Assembly (NCBI GenBank): GCA_045633005.1
Contig: JAZQXT010000062.1
Coordinates: 1 to 51,318, forward strand
DNA: 51,318 nucleotides
Direction of reading: 5' to 3'
Origin: CAG-390 sp045633005
GTDB lineage: Bacteria; Bacillota; Clostridia; Oscillospirales; CAG-272
The notes beneath the pieces are model-generated. The model was not told where the DNA came from, searched no databases, and worked only from the letters and a program-made list of their open reading frames with translations. A program made the position numbers and the translations under genes. Positions 31,527 through 40,415 of the stretch are shown piece after piece; position 1 is the first letter of the stretch, and every line of letters begins with the position of its first letter.

Positions 31527-32246
31527 ATGCATTGGATTTTTGATATTTTCTTGGTATTGGTCTTTGCTCTCGTTCTCGTTATCGACACGAAGCGCGGATT
31601 CGTTAAGGCGGTATGGGGCTTTGCAAGAGCCGCCGCGTCGCTCGTTCTTTCTTTGATGTTCGGCGGTGCGCTCGGTGTGCTTTTTTACAAAATATTTATG
31701 CTCGATGCCGTTACGAACACCGTTTATTCAACGCTTGAGCCGATCATAGGGCTTACCAACGGTTCTTATAACATCTCTGCCGTCTTTGAAGGGCACGAGG
31801 GATTCAGCGAGCTTTTGACACGCTTCGGCGTAAGCGCGGAGAGCCTTGAGACGACGTTTGGCGGCTTTACCAACGCAACGCAGGACACGGTGCGCGAAAT
31901 GGCAAGGACTATCGCCGCGCCGATAGCGGACACGCTTTCTACGGTGCTTGGCTTCGTTGTTATCTTTGTTGTCGCTATGATAGCACTTTATATAGTGGGC
32001 AAGGTCGTAGACCTGCTTGCCAAGCTTCCCGTTATCAAGACTCTTAATTCGTTTCTCGGCGCGGTATTCGGCGCGGCAAGCGGATTTATATACGTCTGGA
32101 TCATCTGCCTTGCATTCAGCATGATCATCGAGTATCGCGTGGCAGGTCAGACCACCGACAGCCTTATTTTGATGGTAAAGGATTCTTATATATTTAATTT
32201 CTTTTGCAAGTTTTCGCCGTTTGATTTTATTCATATAGGCTTATAA
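31527..32246 (+). CDS. CvpA-family membrane protein
   Basis: This 239-residue protein has four predicted helices and the CvpA-family N-terminus (FDIFLVLVFALVLVIDTKRGFVKAVWGFARAAASLVLS), then the characteristic C-terminal half VGKVVDLLAKLPVIKTLNSFLGAVFGAASGFIYVWIICL. CvpA proteins are implicated in colicin V production and envelope homeostasis; the molecular role is unresolved. A central loop of about 60 residues is longer than in the shortest members. It follows the DUF5711-like gene by 13 bases and clpE starts 35 bases later. Confidence 0.88.
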   Translation: MHWIFDIFLVLVFALVLVIDTKRGFVKAVWGFARAAASLVLSLMFGGALGVLFYKIFMLDAVTNTVYSTLEPIIGLTNGSYNISAVFEGHEGFSELLTRFGVSAESLETTFGGFTNATQDTVREMARTIAAPIADTLSTVLGFVVIFVVAMIALYIVGKVVDLLAKLPVIKTLNSFLGAVFGAASGFIYVWIICLAFSMIIEYRVAGQTTDSLILMVKDSYIFNFFCKFSPFDFIHIGL

Positions 32247-32254
32247 TAATATGC

Positions 32255-32266
32255 TCCCACGTGGGA
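32255..32266 (+). promoter_or_regulatory. Perfect palindrome ahead of clpE
   Basis: TCCCACGTGGGA is a perfect 12 bp palindrome directly abutting the AAAGGA ribosome site of clpE. It could be an operator or a small hairpin near the ribosome site. It does not resemble the CtsR or HrcA/CIRCE consensus. Confidence 0.35.
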
Positions 32267-32281
32267 AAGGAAAGTGTTTTA

Positions 32282-34606
32282 ATGGTAAAATGTTCGAGAT
32301 GCAAGAAACGCCTTGCAATGATTTTTGTAACTAAAATGGAAGGTGGAGAAAAGAAGACCGAGGGGCTTTGTATGCACTGCGCCCGCGAGCTTGGACTCCC
32401 CATTGAGGATATGATGGGTGACCACCTCAAAAAAATGGGACTCACTCCCGAGCAGATGGAGGAGCTTGAGGACAACGTGACCGAGTATTCGGATAACATC
32501 GACGGACTCGTTTCCGACGACGAAGCACCCGTACTCGGCGACGATGGCGGCGCTACGTCGATAGATATGCAAAAGCTGTTTGCTTCCGCCTTCGGTGACC
32601 TTGCGCAAAACAAGGAGTCGGAGGATAAAAAGGAAAAGAGCAAGGAAAAGAAAAACGGTAAAAAGGAAAAGGACGGCAAGACGGGAAGGGAGTTTCTTGA
32701 TAAATATTGCAAAAACCTTACCGAGATCGCCCGCCGCGGCGGACTTGACCGCATAGTCGGCAGAAAGAACGAGCTTGCCCGCGTTATCCAGATACTTTGC
32801 CGCAGACAGAAGAACAACCCCTGCCTTATCGGTGAGCCCGGTGTCGGTAAGACCGCGGTTGCAGAGGCTCTTGCGCAGAAGATAGCGTCGGGCGACGTTC
32901 CGTATCGTCTCAAGGGTATGGAGCTTTATCTCGTTGACCTTACCGCCATCGTTGCGGGAACGCAGTTCAGGGGTCAGTTTGAGCAGAGGATGCTCACCCT
33001 TATAAACGAGGTCAAGGCGGCGGGAAATATCATTCTCGTTATCGACGAGGTGCATAACATCGTCGGCGCGGGCGATGCAGAGGGAAGCATCAACGCGGCT
33101 AATATATTGAAGCCCGCCCTCTCGCGCGGCGAGATCCGCGTCGTCGGCGCGACCACGCTTAAGGAATACCGTAAATATATCGAGAAGGATTCGGCACTTG
33201 AGCGCCGCTTCCAGCCCGTTATGATAAACGAGCCCTCCGTTGAGGAAGCTGTGGAGATGCTTCGCGGCATCAAGCATTATTACGAGGAATACCACCGCAT
33301 CAGCGTTCCCGACGACGTGCTTCGCCGCACCGTAACGCTTTCGGAGCGCTATATCACCGACAGATATCTGCCCGATAAGGCAATAGACCTGCTTGACGAG
33401 GCGGCGTCTCAGCTTTCGCTGTCAAGTGCCGTAATCAACGAATCCTACGAGATCCGCGCCGAGCTTCTCAAACTGAAAAATCAGCGCGAGGAGGCAGAGG
33501 CAGAGGTCGATAATAACGAAAACAAGAAATACGAGATAATAGCTACCCTTCGCTCAAAGGAGCTTTCCTTGTCCGACAGACTTGCCTTGCTTGAGTCCGA
33601 CAGCAACAAGGTCGTTATGACGCTTGAAAATCTTGCGGGCGTTATCGAGATATGGACGGGCATTCCCGCAACGTCTATCAAGGAAAACGAGTTTGAGCGC
33701 ATAAATCGCCTTGACGAAAGGCTTAAGGCTCGCATCGTCGGTCAGGACGAGGCGGTGGATGCCGTCAGCCGTGCGATCAAGCGCAGCCGTGCGGGAATTT
33801 CGTATAAAAGAAAGCCCGTTTCATTTATTTTCGCAGGTCCTACGGGCGTTGGTAAGACCGAGCTTGTAAAGGTGCTTGCCGCCGACCTTTTCAGCACTCC
33901 CGAAACGCTTATCCGCTTTGATATGTCGGAGTTTATGGAAAAGCATACGGTGTCAAGGCTTATCGGCTCGCCCCCAGGCTACGTCGGCTACGACGAGGCG
34001 GGTCAGCTTACCGAAAAGATCAGGCGCAGACCCTATTCCGTCGTGCTGTTTGACGAGATAGAAAAGGCTCACCCCGACGTTCTTAATATTCTGCTCCAGA
34101 TCCTTGACGACGGCAGAATAACCGATGCGCAGGGAAGAACGGTAAACTTTGAAAACACCGTTATCGTTATGACCACCAACGCAGGCTCTACGGGTTCTGC
34201 CGCCGCGCTTGGCTTTACCGCATCCGCAAAGGAAGCGGAGAAGAACAAGACCGAAAAGGCACTGCTTGGCTTTTTGCGCCCCGAATTCGTAAACCGCGTT
34301 GACGAGGTAATAACATTCAGCGCGCTCTCGCGCGAGAACTTTACGGAGATAGCCGCTATTATGCTTGCCGACCTTGCGGGCGTGCTTCGCGACAAGGGCA
34401 TTGATATGACCTTTACCCGTCCCGCCGCCGAGCTGGTTGCGGAAAGCTCGTATTCCGTCAAGTACGGCGCGAGAAATATGCGCCGATTTATCAGCCGCGA
34501 GATCGAGGACAAGATAGCAAACGAGATAGTTTCGGGCTACGGAAAGCAGATATCCGCCGTAAAGGTATCCGTTTCAGAAGGAACGATAAAGGTAGAATGT
34601 AACTAA
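32282..34606 (+). CDS. clpE: ClpE-like AAA+ unfoldase with N-terminal zinc finger
   Basis: This 774-residue Hsp100 protein has an N-terminal C4-C7/C30-C33 zinc finger in place of the Clp-N double repeat, then an acidic/lysine-rich linker (about 60-145), AAA1 with GEPGVGKTAVAEA near 185, a middle region with UVR-like charged helix near 393-415, and AAA2 with GPTGVGKTELVKVLA near 518. AALGFTAS near 650 carries an LGF tripeptide typical of a ClpP-binding loop, so it likely feeds ClpP. ATG 32282 has AAAGGA upstream; a GTG at 32261 lies in the palindrome region. ClpC is the alternative label. Confidence 0.88.
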   Translation: MVKCSRCKKRLAMIFVTKMEGGEKKTEGLCMHCARELGLPIEDMMGDHLKKMGLTPEQMEELEDNVTEYSDNIDGLVSDDEAPVLGDDGGATSIDMQKLFASAFGDLAQNKESEDKKEKSKEKKNGKKEKDGKTGREFLDKYCKNLTEIARRGGLDRIVGRKNELARVIQILCRRQKNNPCLIGEPGVGKTAVAEALAQKIASGDVPYRLKGMELYLVDLTAIVAGTQFRGQFEQRMLTLINEVKAAGNIILVIDEVHNIVGAGDAEGSINAANILKPALSRGEIRVVGATTLKEYRKYIEKDSALERRFQPVMINEPSVEEAVEMLRGIKHYYEEYHRISVPDDVLRRTVTLSERYITDRYLPDKAIDLLDEAASQLSLSSAVINESYEIRAELLKLKNQREEAEAEVDNNENKKYEIIATLRSKELSLSDRLALLESDSNKVVMTLENLAGVIEIWTGIPATSIKENEFERINRLDERLKARIVGQDEAVDAVSRAIKRSRAGISYKRKPVSFIFAGPTGVGKTELVKVLAADLFSTPETLIRFDMSEFMEKHTVSRLIGSPPGYVGYDEAGQLTEKIRRRPYSVVLFDEIEKAHPDVLNILLQILDDGRITDAQGRTVNFENTVIVMTTNAGSTGSAAALGFTASAKEAEKNKTEKALLGFLRPEFVNRVDEVITFSALSRENFTEIAAIMLADLAGVLRDKGIDMTFTRPAAELVAESSYSVKYGARNMRRFISREIEDKIANEIVSGYGKQISAVKVSVSEGTIKVECN

Positions 34607-34621
34607 AAACAAGGTATTAAA

Positions 34622-37297
34622 ATGGAGTATTGGCAGCGTTTTACCGCCGAGGAGGCGGCACGAAAACTGAATACCGATATTTCGCTTGGACGAACCACGG
34701 ATAAAAAACGGTCGTTGCGTAGACAAGGCGGATCCGTCTTTATCCTTCCGCGAGCGGACGCAGGCGAGTGCGTTCGCTCCGCGATGACCGATGCCGCGGT
34801 GATGATATTCTTCGTCACCGCAGCGGTGTCTATGCTGGTGGGGGCACTTGGCGAGGCTTTAGTGGCGCTCGCTTTGCTTTTTGCGGCTTGTTTTGTCTCG
34901 GGGCGGATGAAATTCGCCTCGCGCCGCAACGCCTTGCGAATGGCGGAGAATTTGCTTCCCACGGTAAAGCTGCTCTCGGAAGGCAACGTGAAGGATGCGG
35001 ATTGTCGCGAGCTTACGGCGGGCGACGTTATTATTCTTTTGAAGGGTGACGTTGTTCCCGCGGACTGCCGCTTGATATATTCGTCGCGCCTTAAGGTGGC
35101 GGAGTATTTTGTTGACGTTGCTACCGCCAAGCGCCGCGCCCGTGCAGTTGATAAAAGCGCAAGTGCGCTTTACGGAGAGGGCGACGAGCGTGAAAGCTAC
35201 GATAATATGATCTACGCGGGCTCGACCGTCATATCGGGAAAATGCAAGGCTCTCGTGGTCGCTACGGGTAAGGACACGCGCGTTGCTATGGTCGATTCGG
35301 GAATTCCGCTTGCATCGGGCGAGAATATGCCGCCGAGCGCCGTTGCTTTTTCAAAAAATGGGCGCACGTTTGCGACCGCAATGCTTATCGCGGTATTGCC
35401 GATCACAATTATAGGAACGGTTTGTCAGCCGTCTGACGGACTTAGCATAGTCAGCGTATTTTTTATTGCCGTCTCTCTTGCGCTGACGTCCTTTGGTGAG
35501 CTTTCATCGTCCGCCGCGGAATATATACTGACCAAGCGCCTGTCAACGCTTGACGACGGCGCTCGCATCAACCTGCCCTCACGCGCCGATTCATTCGCTC
35601 AAGCCGATACGCTTATAATACTCTGCGAGTCCTCCGTGATAGACGCCGAAAGGCACGTTCGCCGTATCTTTTGGAACGGAGCGGAGAAGAAAGGCGCGCT
35701 AACGTCGGGCTCGATGAAGCCTCTTGCCGAGAAGCTGGATAAGCTCCTCGCGGCGGCGGAGCTTCTTGGCGCAACTAATCCCGTAGAGGATTGCGAAGCG
35801 CTTTTTGATTACGTAAAAAGTATGGGGATAAGCCGTAGGTGGAATCTTAACGATGGTAAAACGGCAACCCCGAAAATAGATTTTCCCACGCAGGGCGCAC
35901 TTTCCGCCGTGGTGGTCGATGAAAAGACCGTGCCGCAGGGAAAGGAGATCGTTTCCTGCGCTTCAAACGCGGCAATGATACGTAATTGCCGCCGATATCG
36001 CACCGCAAACGGCGAGATCAAGCCTATGGATCAGCCGCTTGCGCTAAAAACGGTAGCCGCGTTCAACGACTATCGCGCCGCAGGACTTTCGCCTTACGTT
36101 ATAACCTCTGCGGCTTCGGTGTCCGAGGGGATGGTGCTTGAGGCTGTCATCGCCGTCGGCGTTTACGCCCCCAAGCATAATAAGGACGTTGCGGCGGAGC
36201 TTAGAGCAAACGGCGTGCGCCCGATATTTATACTGCCCGAGGAGGATGCAGAGAGCATATATGCCGCAAATTACTGCGGAATAGCAAGCACCTCGGAGTC
36301 TAACGGAGGGATCGCCATAGCAAGCCGCTTCCCCGATGGCGCGGATATGTCACAGCTTCTGAACGAATGCTCCGTGTTCGTTGGCTTTGGCAAAAATGGA
36401 ACGGCGGAGATATCACGCACTCTCGCAGAACGGGGAGCAAGGGCGATCTCCGTAGTGCTCGATTCCCTTGATCTGCGCGACACCGCTCCGTTTGGCATTT
36501 GCCTTACCGTGGACGGCGCATCGCCCGACTCGGCACGTCTTTTATCCTCCGCATCGGTGAGAAGCGCAAGCCGTACAGATAAAAACAGCGGCTTTGGAGC
36601 GTTTTCTTCCATAGTTCGCGCCGCAAGATGCGCACGAGAACGGTTTCGGACGTGCGGGGAGTATTTTATTACCTCTGCGGCGTTCAGGGCGCTTTTCGTA
36701 TTGCTTCCCATCGTTGCGGGTATGCCCGCGGCTGTTCCGCGCGTTCCCCTGATACTCCTGACGGGACTTTTGGGCGATCTTGCCTCCGCTTTCGTGATAG
36801 CCAAGTCCGCAAATGCTACTACTTCCGCTTCGATCACGGCTCACGATAACGAAAAAGCCAATAAGGCTTCGAGCGTATTTTGCGCTGTAAGCGGAATCGT
36901 TTTGGGGGCGCTGGCGGCAGGTGTAGGTATGATACTTTTGGCAAACGGCCTGCTCAGCGCGGCGTCCTACAGCTCCTACGCCTTGCCCACGATCTGTTTC
37001 GTTCAGCTTGCCGTACTTGGCGTTTCGCTTTATAAATCACACGCAGAGCTTATATGCCCGCCATTCGTCGTGTACGCGGTATTCAACGCGCTCTTGTGCG
37101 CGATACCTTACACGTTAGCGTATTTTACGATACCCGATATCATTTCAACTCCCGTTTCTATGATTTTCGGCACAGCCTCGGCGCATAAGCTCGTTATGCT
37201 TTGCGCTCCCGTCGGCGCGTTGTTCACAGCGGCAACTTTGCTTTTTGCAAAAAAGCTCGCACTCGGAGCAATGAATTCGGGATTTATTAAGGATTAA
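34622..37297 (+). CDS. P-type-ATPase-like membrane protein lacking catalytic motifs
   Basis: An uninterrupted 891-residue protein with P-type ATPase architecture: helices near 55-95, an actuator-domain remnant (GDVIILLKGDVVPADCRLI at 134-152; NMIYAGSTVISGKCKALVVATG at 195-216), helices near 250-290, a large cytosolic region (300-670) and about six C-terminal helices. The defining motifs are gone: where DKTGTLT is expected the protein reads CESSVID (335-341), the TGES loop reads VDVATAKR (164-171), PEGLP is SFGELS, and GDGVNDA is not found. It should not form the phospho-enzyme. A scaffold, regulatory or decoy role is possible, but not shown. It lies 15 bases after clpE. Confidence 0.8.
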   Translation: MEYWQRFTAEEAARKLNTDISLGRTTDKKRSLRRQGGSVFILPRADAGECVRSAMTDAAVMIFFVTAAVSMLVGALGEALVALALLFAACFVSGRMKFASRRNALRMAENLLPTVKLLSEGNVKDADCRELTAGDVIILLKGDVVPADCRLIYSSRLKVAEYFVDVATAKRRARAVDKSASALYGEGDERESYDNMIYAGSTVISGKCKALVVATGKDTRVAMVDSGIPLASGENMPPSAVAFSKNGRTFATAMLIAVLPITIIGTVCQPSDGLSIVSVFFIAVSLALTSFGELSSSAAEYILTKRLSTLDDGARINLPSRADSFAQADTLIILCESSVIDAERHVRRIFWNGAEKKGALTSGSMKPLAEKLDKLLAAAELLGATNPVEDCEALFDYVKSMGISRRWNLNDGKTATPKIDFPTQGALSAVVVDEKTVPQGKEIVSCASNAAMIRNCRRYRTANGEIKPMDQPLALKTVAAFNDYRAAGLSPYVITSAASVSEGMVLEAVIAVGVYAPKHNKDVAAELRANGVRPIFILPEEDAESIYAANYCGIASTSESNGGIAIASRFPDGADMSQLLNECSVFVGFGKNGTAEISRTLAERGARAISVVLDSLDLRDTAPFGICLTVDGASPDSARLLSSASVRSASRTDKNSGFGAFSSIVRAARCARERFRTCGEYFITSAAFRALFVLLPIVAGMPAAVPRVPLILLTGLLGDLASAFVIAKSANATTSASITAHDNEKANKASSVFCAVSGIVLGALAAGVGMILLANGLLSAASYSSYALPTICFVQLAVLGVSLYKSHAELICPPFVVYAVFNALLCAIPYTLAYFTIPDIISTPVSMIFGTASAHKLVMLCAPVGALFTAATLLFAKKLALGAMNSGFIKD

Positions 37298-37344
37298 GCC
37301 TATTTTTTGCCCGTTCTCCATATAATTTTTTTGGAGGTGATAGG

Positions 37345-37650
37345 GTGAAAAGAATAAATACGGCGTGTCTCAGGGAGAAGGACGTGATAAACCTTTGCGA
37401 CGGCGCGCGGCTCGGCAACGTAAGCGACGTGGAATTTGACGCTTGCGACGGCAGGATATGCGCCTTGCTCGTCGGAAGGGATTGCGGTCTTTTCAGCTTC
37501 GGCAAGGATTCTACGTACGTCATTCCGTGGTGCAGGATAGAATGTATCGGCGAGGATGCGGTGCTTGTCAGAATTCCCGAAGGCGAGCTGTGTGCGTTTT
37601 CCGAGGGCAAAAATCGCCCAAAGGATAAGGATGGTTTGTTCAAAATGTAA
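37345..37650 (+). CDS. YlmC/YmxH-family PRC-barrel protein
   Basis: This 101-residue protein starts with GTG 37345 after an excellent GGAGGTGA ribosome site. The N-terminal REKDVINLCDGARLGNVSDVEFD and VIPWCRIECIGEDAVLVRI match the YlmC/YmxH group of PRC-barrel proteins found in spore-forming Firmicutes, whose function is not settled. It is the last gene of the long plus-strand run, with the rpsB promoter starting 27 bases after its stop. Confidence 0.87.
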   Translation: MKRINTACLREKDVINLCDGARLGNVSDVEFDACDGRICALLVGRDCGLFSFGKDSTYVIPWCRIECIGEDAVLVRIPEGELCAFSEGKNRPKDKDGLFKM

Positions 37651-37677
37651 ATTTTTTGTGAACTGTGAAAAATCATC

Positions 37678-37706
37678 TTGCAATATTGTAAATATTGTGG
37701 TATAAT
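37678..37706 (+). promoter_or_regulatory. Promoter of rpsB-tsf
   Basis: TTGCAA (37678-37683), 17-base spacer, perfect TATAAT (37701-37706), about 140 bases before the rpsB start codon, leaving a long leader. Confidence 0.87.
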
Positions 37707-37749
37707 CCCAATGTTTGCGTCGGACTTAATGGTGGACGGCGCGATAAAA

Positions 37750-37830
37750 AACACACACGGTGACCGTGGGGGTCACGGTGCCTGCCACGCGGCAGGTCGG
37801 TCCCTTTTTCACCGTGGTGGAAAAACCAAA
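37750..37830 (+). promoter_or_regulatory. Structured rpsB leader with competing helices
   Basis: The 5' leader contains CACGGTG twice (37756-37762 and 37774-37780), and both copies are complementary to CACCGTG at 37810-37816. A local GTGACC/GGTCAC hairpin and a CCTGCC-ACGC-GGCAGG hairpin (37781-37796) lie between, followed by CCCTTTTTC. Mutually exclusive pairings of this kind are expected of an autoregulatory ribosomal-protein leader; S2 as the ligand is inference. Confidence 0.5.
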
Positions 37831-37845
37831 AAGGAGGACATTAAA

Positions 37846-38580
37846 ATGTCAGTTATCACCATCAAGCAGCTGCTTGAAGCAGGCGTCCATTTCGGACATC
37901 ACACCAGAAGATGGAACCCCAAAATGCAGGAGTACATCTACACCGAGAGAAACGGTATCTACATCATCGACCTTCAGAAGACCGTTAAGAAGTTTGAGGA
38001 AGCTTATATGTTCGTTCGCGACATCGCCGCTTCCGGCAAGAACGTTCTTTTCGTAGGTACCAAGAAGCAGGCTGCCGACGCCATCAAGGAAGAGGCAGAG
38101 AGATGCGGTATGTACTACGTTAACGTACGTTGGCCCGGCGGTATGATGACCAACTTCAAGACCATCAAGAAGTCCATCAACCGTCTTAACAGCCTCGCAA
38201 AGATGAGCGAGGACGGCACCTTCGATATGCTCCCCAAGAAGGAAGCAGCAGCTCGTCAGAAGGAAATGCTCGACCTTGAGAAGAACTACGGCGGTATCAA
38301 GACCATGACCGATCTTCCCGCAGCAGTTTTCATCGTTGACCCCAAGAAGGAAGCTAACGCCGTTAAGGAAGCTAAGAAGCTCGGCATCCCCGTTGTTGCT
38401 ATCGTTGATACCAACTGCGATCCCGACGATGCTGATTACATCATCCCTGGTAACGACGACGCTATCCGCGCAATCAAGCTCATCTCCCACGTTCTCGCTG
38501 ACGCAGTTATCGAGGGCAAGCAGGGCGAGGAGACCGCTCCCGAGGCTGACGAGGCAGTTGAGGCTGCTGACGCAGAGTAA
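37846..38580 (+). CDS. rpsB: 30S ribosomal protein S2
   Basis: This 244-residue S2 has family motifs MKQYIYTERNGIYIIDLQKT-like wording (here MQEYIYTERNGIYIIDLQKT, near 24), FVGTKKQAADAIKEEA, YVNVRWPGGMMTNF and AIVDTNCDPDDADYIIPGNDDAIRAI. It has an acidic C-terminal tail. ATG 37846 follows AAGGAGG; the frame stays open through the leader by chance. tsf follows after 27 bases, the conserved pair. Confidence 0.98.
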   Translation: MSVITIKQLLEAGVHFGHHTRRWNPKMQEYIYTERNGIYIIDLQKTVKKFEEAYMFVRDIAASGKNVLFVGTKKQAADAIKEEAERCGMYYVNVRWPGGMMTNFKTIKKSINRLNSLAKMSEDGTFDMLPKKEAAARQKEMLDLEKNYGGIKTMTDLPAAVFIVDPKKEANAVKEAKKLGIPVVAIVDTNCDPDDADYIIPGNDDAIRAIKLISHVLADAVIEGKQGEETAPEADEAVEAADAE

Positions 38581-38607
38581 TTAAAATAAATTCACAGGAG
38601 AAATAAA

Positions 38608-39528
38608 ATGGCTAATATTACTGCAAAAGACGTTGCCTCCCTCCGTGCAAAGACCGGTATCGGTATGATGGAGTGCAAGAAGGCACTTGTTGAAGCTGAC
38701 GGCGATATGGATAAGGCTCTCAAGATCCTCCGCGAAAGAGGACTTGCAGTTGCCGCTAAGAAGGAAAGCAGAATTGCCGCAGACGGCGTTGTTGCTATCC
38801 TCAAGAATGGCAATACCACCGCTATGATCGAGGTTAACTCCGAGACCGACTTCGTTGCAAAGAACGAGACCTTCCGTGCATTCGTTAACACTCTTCTTGA
38901 GGTTATCGTTGCATCCAAGCCCGCAAACATTGACGAGCTTCTCGTTGCTGATTGCGGCGGCGTTACCGTTGACGCAAAGCTCAAGGAAATGATCTTCGCC
39001 ATCGGCGAGAAGATCAGCATCCGCCGCTTCGTTGTTAAGGAAGGCGTTACCAGCACCTACGTACACGGAAACGGCGTAGCAGGCGTTATCGTTCGCTTCG
39101 AGACCGATGCTGATACCACCTCTGACGCTTTCGCAAAGCTTTCCAAGAACATCGCTCTCCAGATCGCAGCAGGAAGCCCTCCTTCCTACGTAAGCCGCGA
39201 GGACGTTCCCGCAGCTGTTCTTGAGGAGGAGAAGAACATTCAGGTTGCCGCTCTCAAGAACGATCCCAAGAACGCAGGCAAGCCTGACAACATTCTTGAG
39301 AAGATAGTTCTCGGAAGAATGGGCAAGTTCTACGAGGCAGCATGTCTGCTTGACCAGTCCTACATTCTTGACGACGATCTTACCGTTGGTAAGTACATTG
39401 CCGCAGCATCCAAGGAGATGGGCGCATCCGTCAAGGTCGTTGACTTCGTTCTCTACGAAAAGGGCGAGGGCATCGAAAAGAGAGAGGACAATTTCGCAGA
39501 AGAGATTGCAAAGCTCACCAGCAAGTAA
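38608..39528 (+). CDS. tsf: Translation elongation factor Ts
   Basis: This 306-residue nucleotide-exchange factor for EF-Tu starts with a UBA-like domain (VASLRAKTGIGMMECKKALVEADGDMDKALKILRERG) and contains the TDFVAKNE motif (near 76) that inserts into EF-Tu, then the two core subdomains. C-terminal GKYIAAASKEMGASVKVVDFVLYEKGEGIEK is typical. It is co-transcribed with rpsB and followed by a strong terminator. Confidence 0.98.
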   Translation: MANITAKDVASLRAKTGIGMMECKKALVEADGDMDKALKILRERGLAVAAKKESRIAADGVVAILKNGNTTAMIEVNSETDFVAKNETFRAFVNTLLEVIVASKPANIDELLVADCGGVTVDAKLKEMIFAIGEKISIRRFVVKEGVTSTYVHGNGVAGVIVRFETDADTTSDAFAKLSKNIALQIAAGSPPSYVSREDVPAAVLEEEKNIQVAALKNDPKNAGKPDNILEKIVLGRMGKFYEAACLLDQSYILDDDLTVGKYIAAASKEMGASVKVVDFVLYEKGEGIEKREDNFAEEIAKLTSK

Positions 39529-39537
39529 TAAAAAACA

Positions 39538-39578
39538 CGCCGTCAAAGCAAAAAAATCGCTTTGACGGCGATTTTTTA
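39538..39578 (+). terminator. Intrinsic terminator after tsf
   Basis: CGCCGTCAAAGC (39538-39549) and GCTTTGACGGCG (39559-39570) form a perfect 12 bp stem followed by ATTTTTTAT. It separates rpsB-tsf from the pyrH operon. Confidence 0.96.
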
Positions 39579-39609
39579 TACAAAAATCGGCAAAAATTTA
39601 AAATTAGTG

Positions 39610-39638
39610 TTTACAAATCACTTAAAATATTATAAAAT
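39610..39638 (+). promoter_or_regulatory. Promoter of the pyrH-polC operon
   Basis: TTTACA (39610-39615), 17-base spacer, TAAAAT (39633-39638) within TATAAAAT, in the AT-rich gap ahead of pyrH. Confidence 0.7.
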
Positions 39639-39672
39639 ATATAGAGTAATATATATTTGAAAGGATAGAGTG

Positions 39673-40377
39673 ATGATTAAGAGTAAATATAAAAGAATTT
39701 TACTTAAGCTGTCGGGCGAGGCGATCTCGGGCAAGGACGGCATAATCGATTTTGATTTTCTCGATCGCATTGCAAAGACGCTTATCGAGGCGGCAAACTC
39801 TGGCGTAGAGGTTGGCGTTATCTTCGGCGCGGGAAATATCTGGCGCGGCAGAAGCGGCGGTGATATGGACAGAGTGACCGCTGACAGAATGGGCATGCTT
39901 GCCACCGTTATAAACTCCCTTGCCGCAAAGGACGCTATCATTCGCGCAGGCGGAAAGGCTACCGTGCTCACGTCTACTATGATGGAGCCGTACGCCGAGT
40001 ATTACACCACCGACAGAGCCGTTGAAGCACTTACCGCGGGCAAGATAGTTATTTTTGCAGGCGGAACGGGAAGCCCCTATTTCTCCACGGATACTGCGGG
40101 CATCCTTCGAGCCATCGAGATAAAGGCGGACGTTTTCCTGCTTGCGAAGAATATTGACGGCATATACGATAGCGACCCGAGACTTGGAGCGGCAAACTTC
40201 CTTGAAACCGTTTCCTACGGCGAAATGATGAGCATGAATCTCAAGGGCATCGACCTTACCGCGTCCGCTATGGGCTCGGAATTCGGTCCCGAGGCTTTTG
40301 CATTCAAGCTTGAGGATACAGACGATATCCTGCGTGCTATCAGCGGCGAGAGCCGCGGCACGGCAATCACAAAGTAA
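39673..40377 (+). CDS. pyrH: UMP kinase
   Basis: This 234-residue amino-acid-kinase-fold enzyme makes UDP from UMP and ATP. Conserved stretches are RILLKLSGEAISG, VIFGAGNIWRGR, DRVTADRMGMLATVINSLA and GTGSPYFSTDTAGILRAIEI. I use ATG 39673; a GTG codon immediately before it is an equally open alternative. It has its own promoter and leads the operon of ribosome recycling, isoprenoid and membrane genes. Confidence 0.97.
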   Translation: MIKSKYKRILLKLSGEAISGKDGIIDFDFLDRIAKTLIEAANSGVEVGVIFGAGNIWRGRSGGDMDRVTADRMGMLATVINSLAAKDAIIRAGGKATVLTSTMMEPYAEYYTTDRAVEALTAGKIVIFAGGTGSPYFSTDTAGILRAIEIKADVFLLAKNIDGIYDSDPRLGAANFLETVSYGEMMSMNLKGIDLTASAMGSEFGPEAFAFKLEDTDDILRAISGESRGTAITK

Positions 40378-40415
40378 AATAAAAATTAAAATACATATTT
40401 ACGGAGGATACATTT

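Noticed and set aside
37678..37845. N-terminal extension of rpsB through an in-frame upstream start.
   Set aside because: It begins in the -35 box and crosses the structured leader; ATG 37846 has a perfect ribosome site and gives the normal S2 N-terminus.
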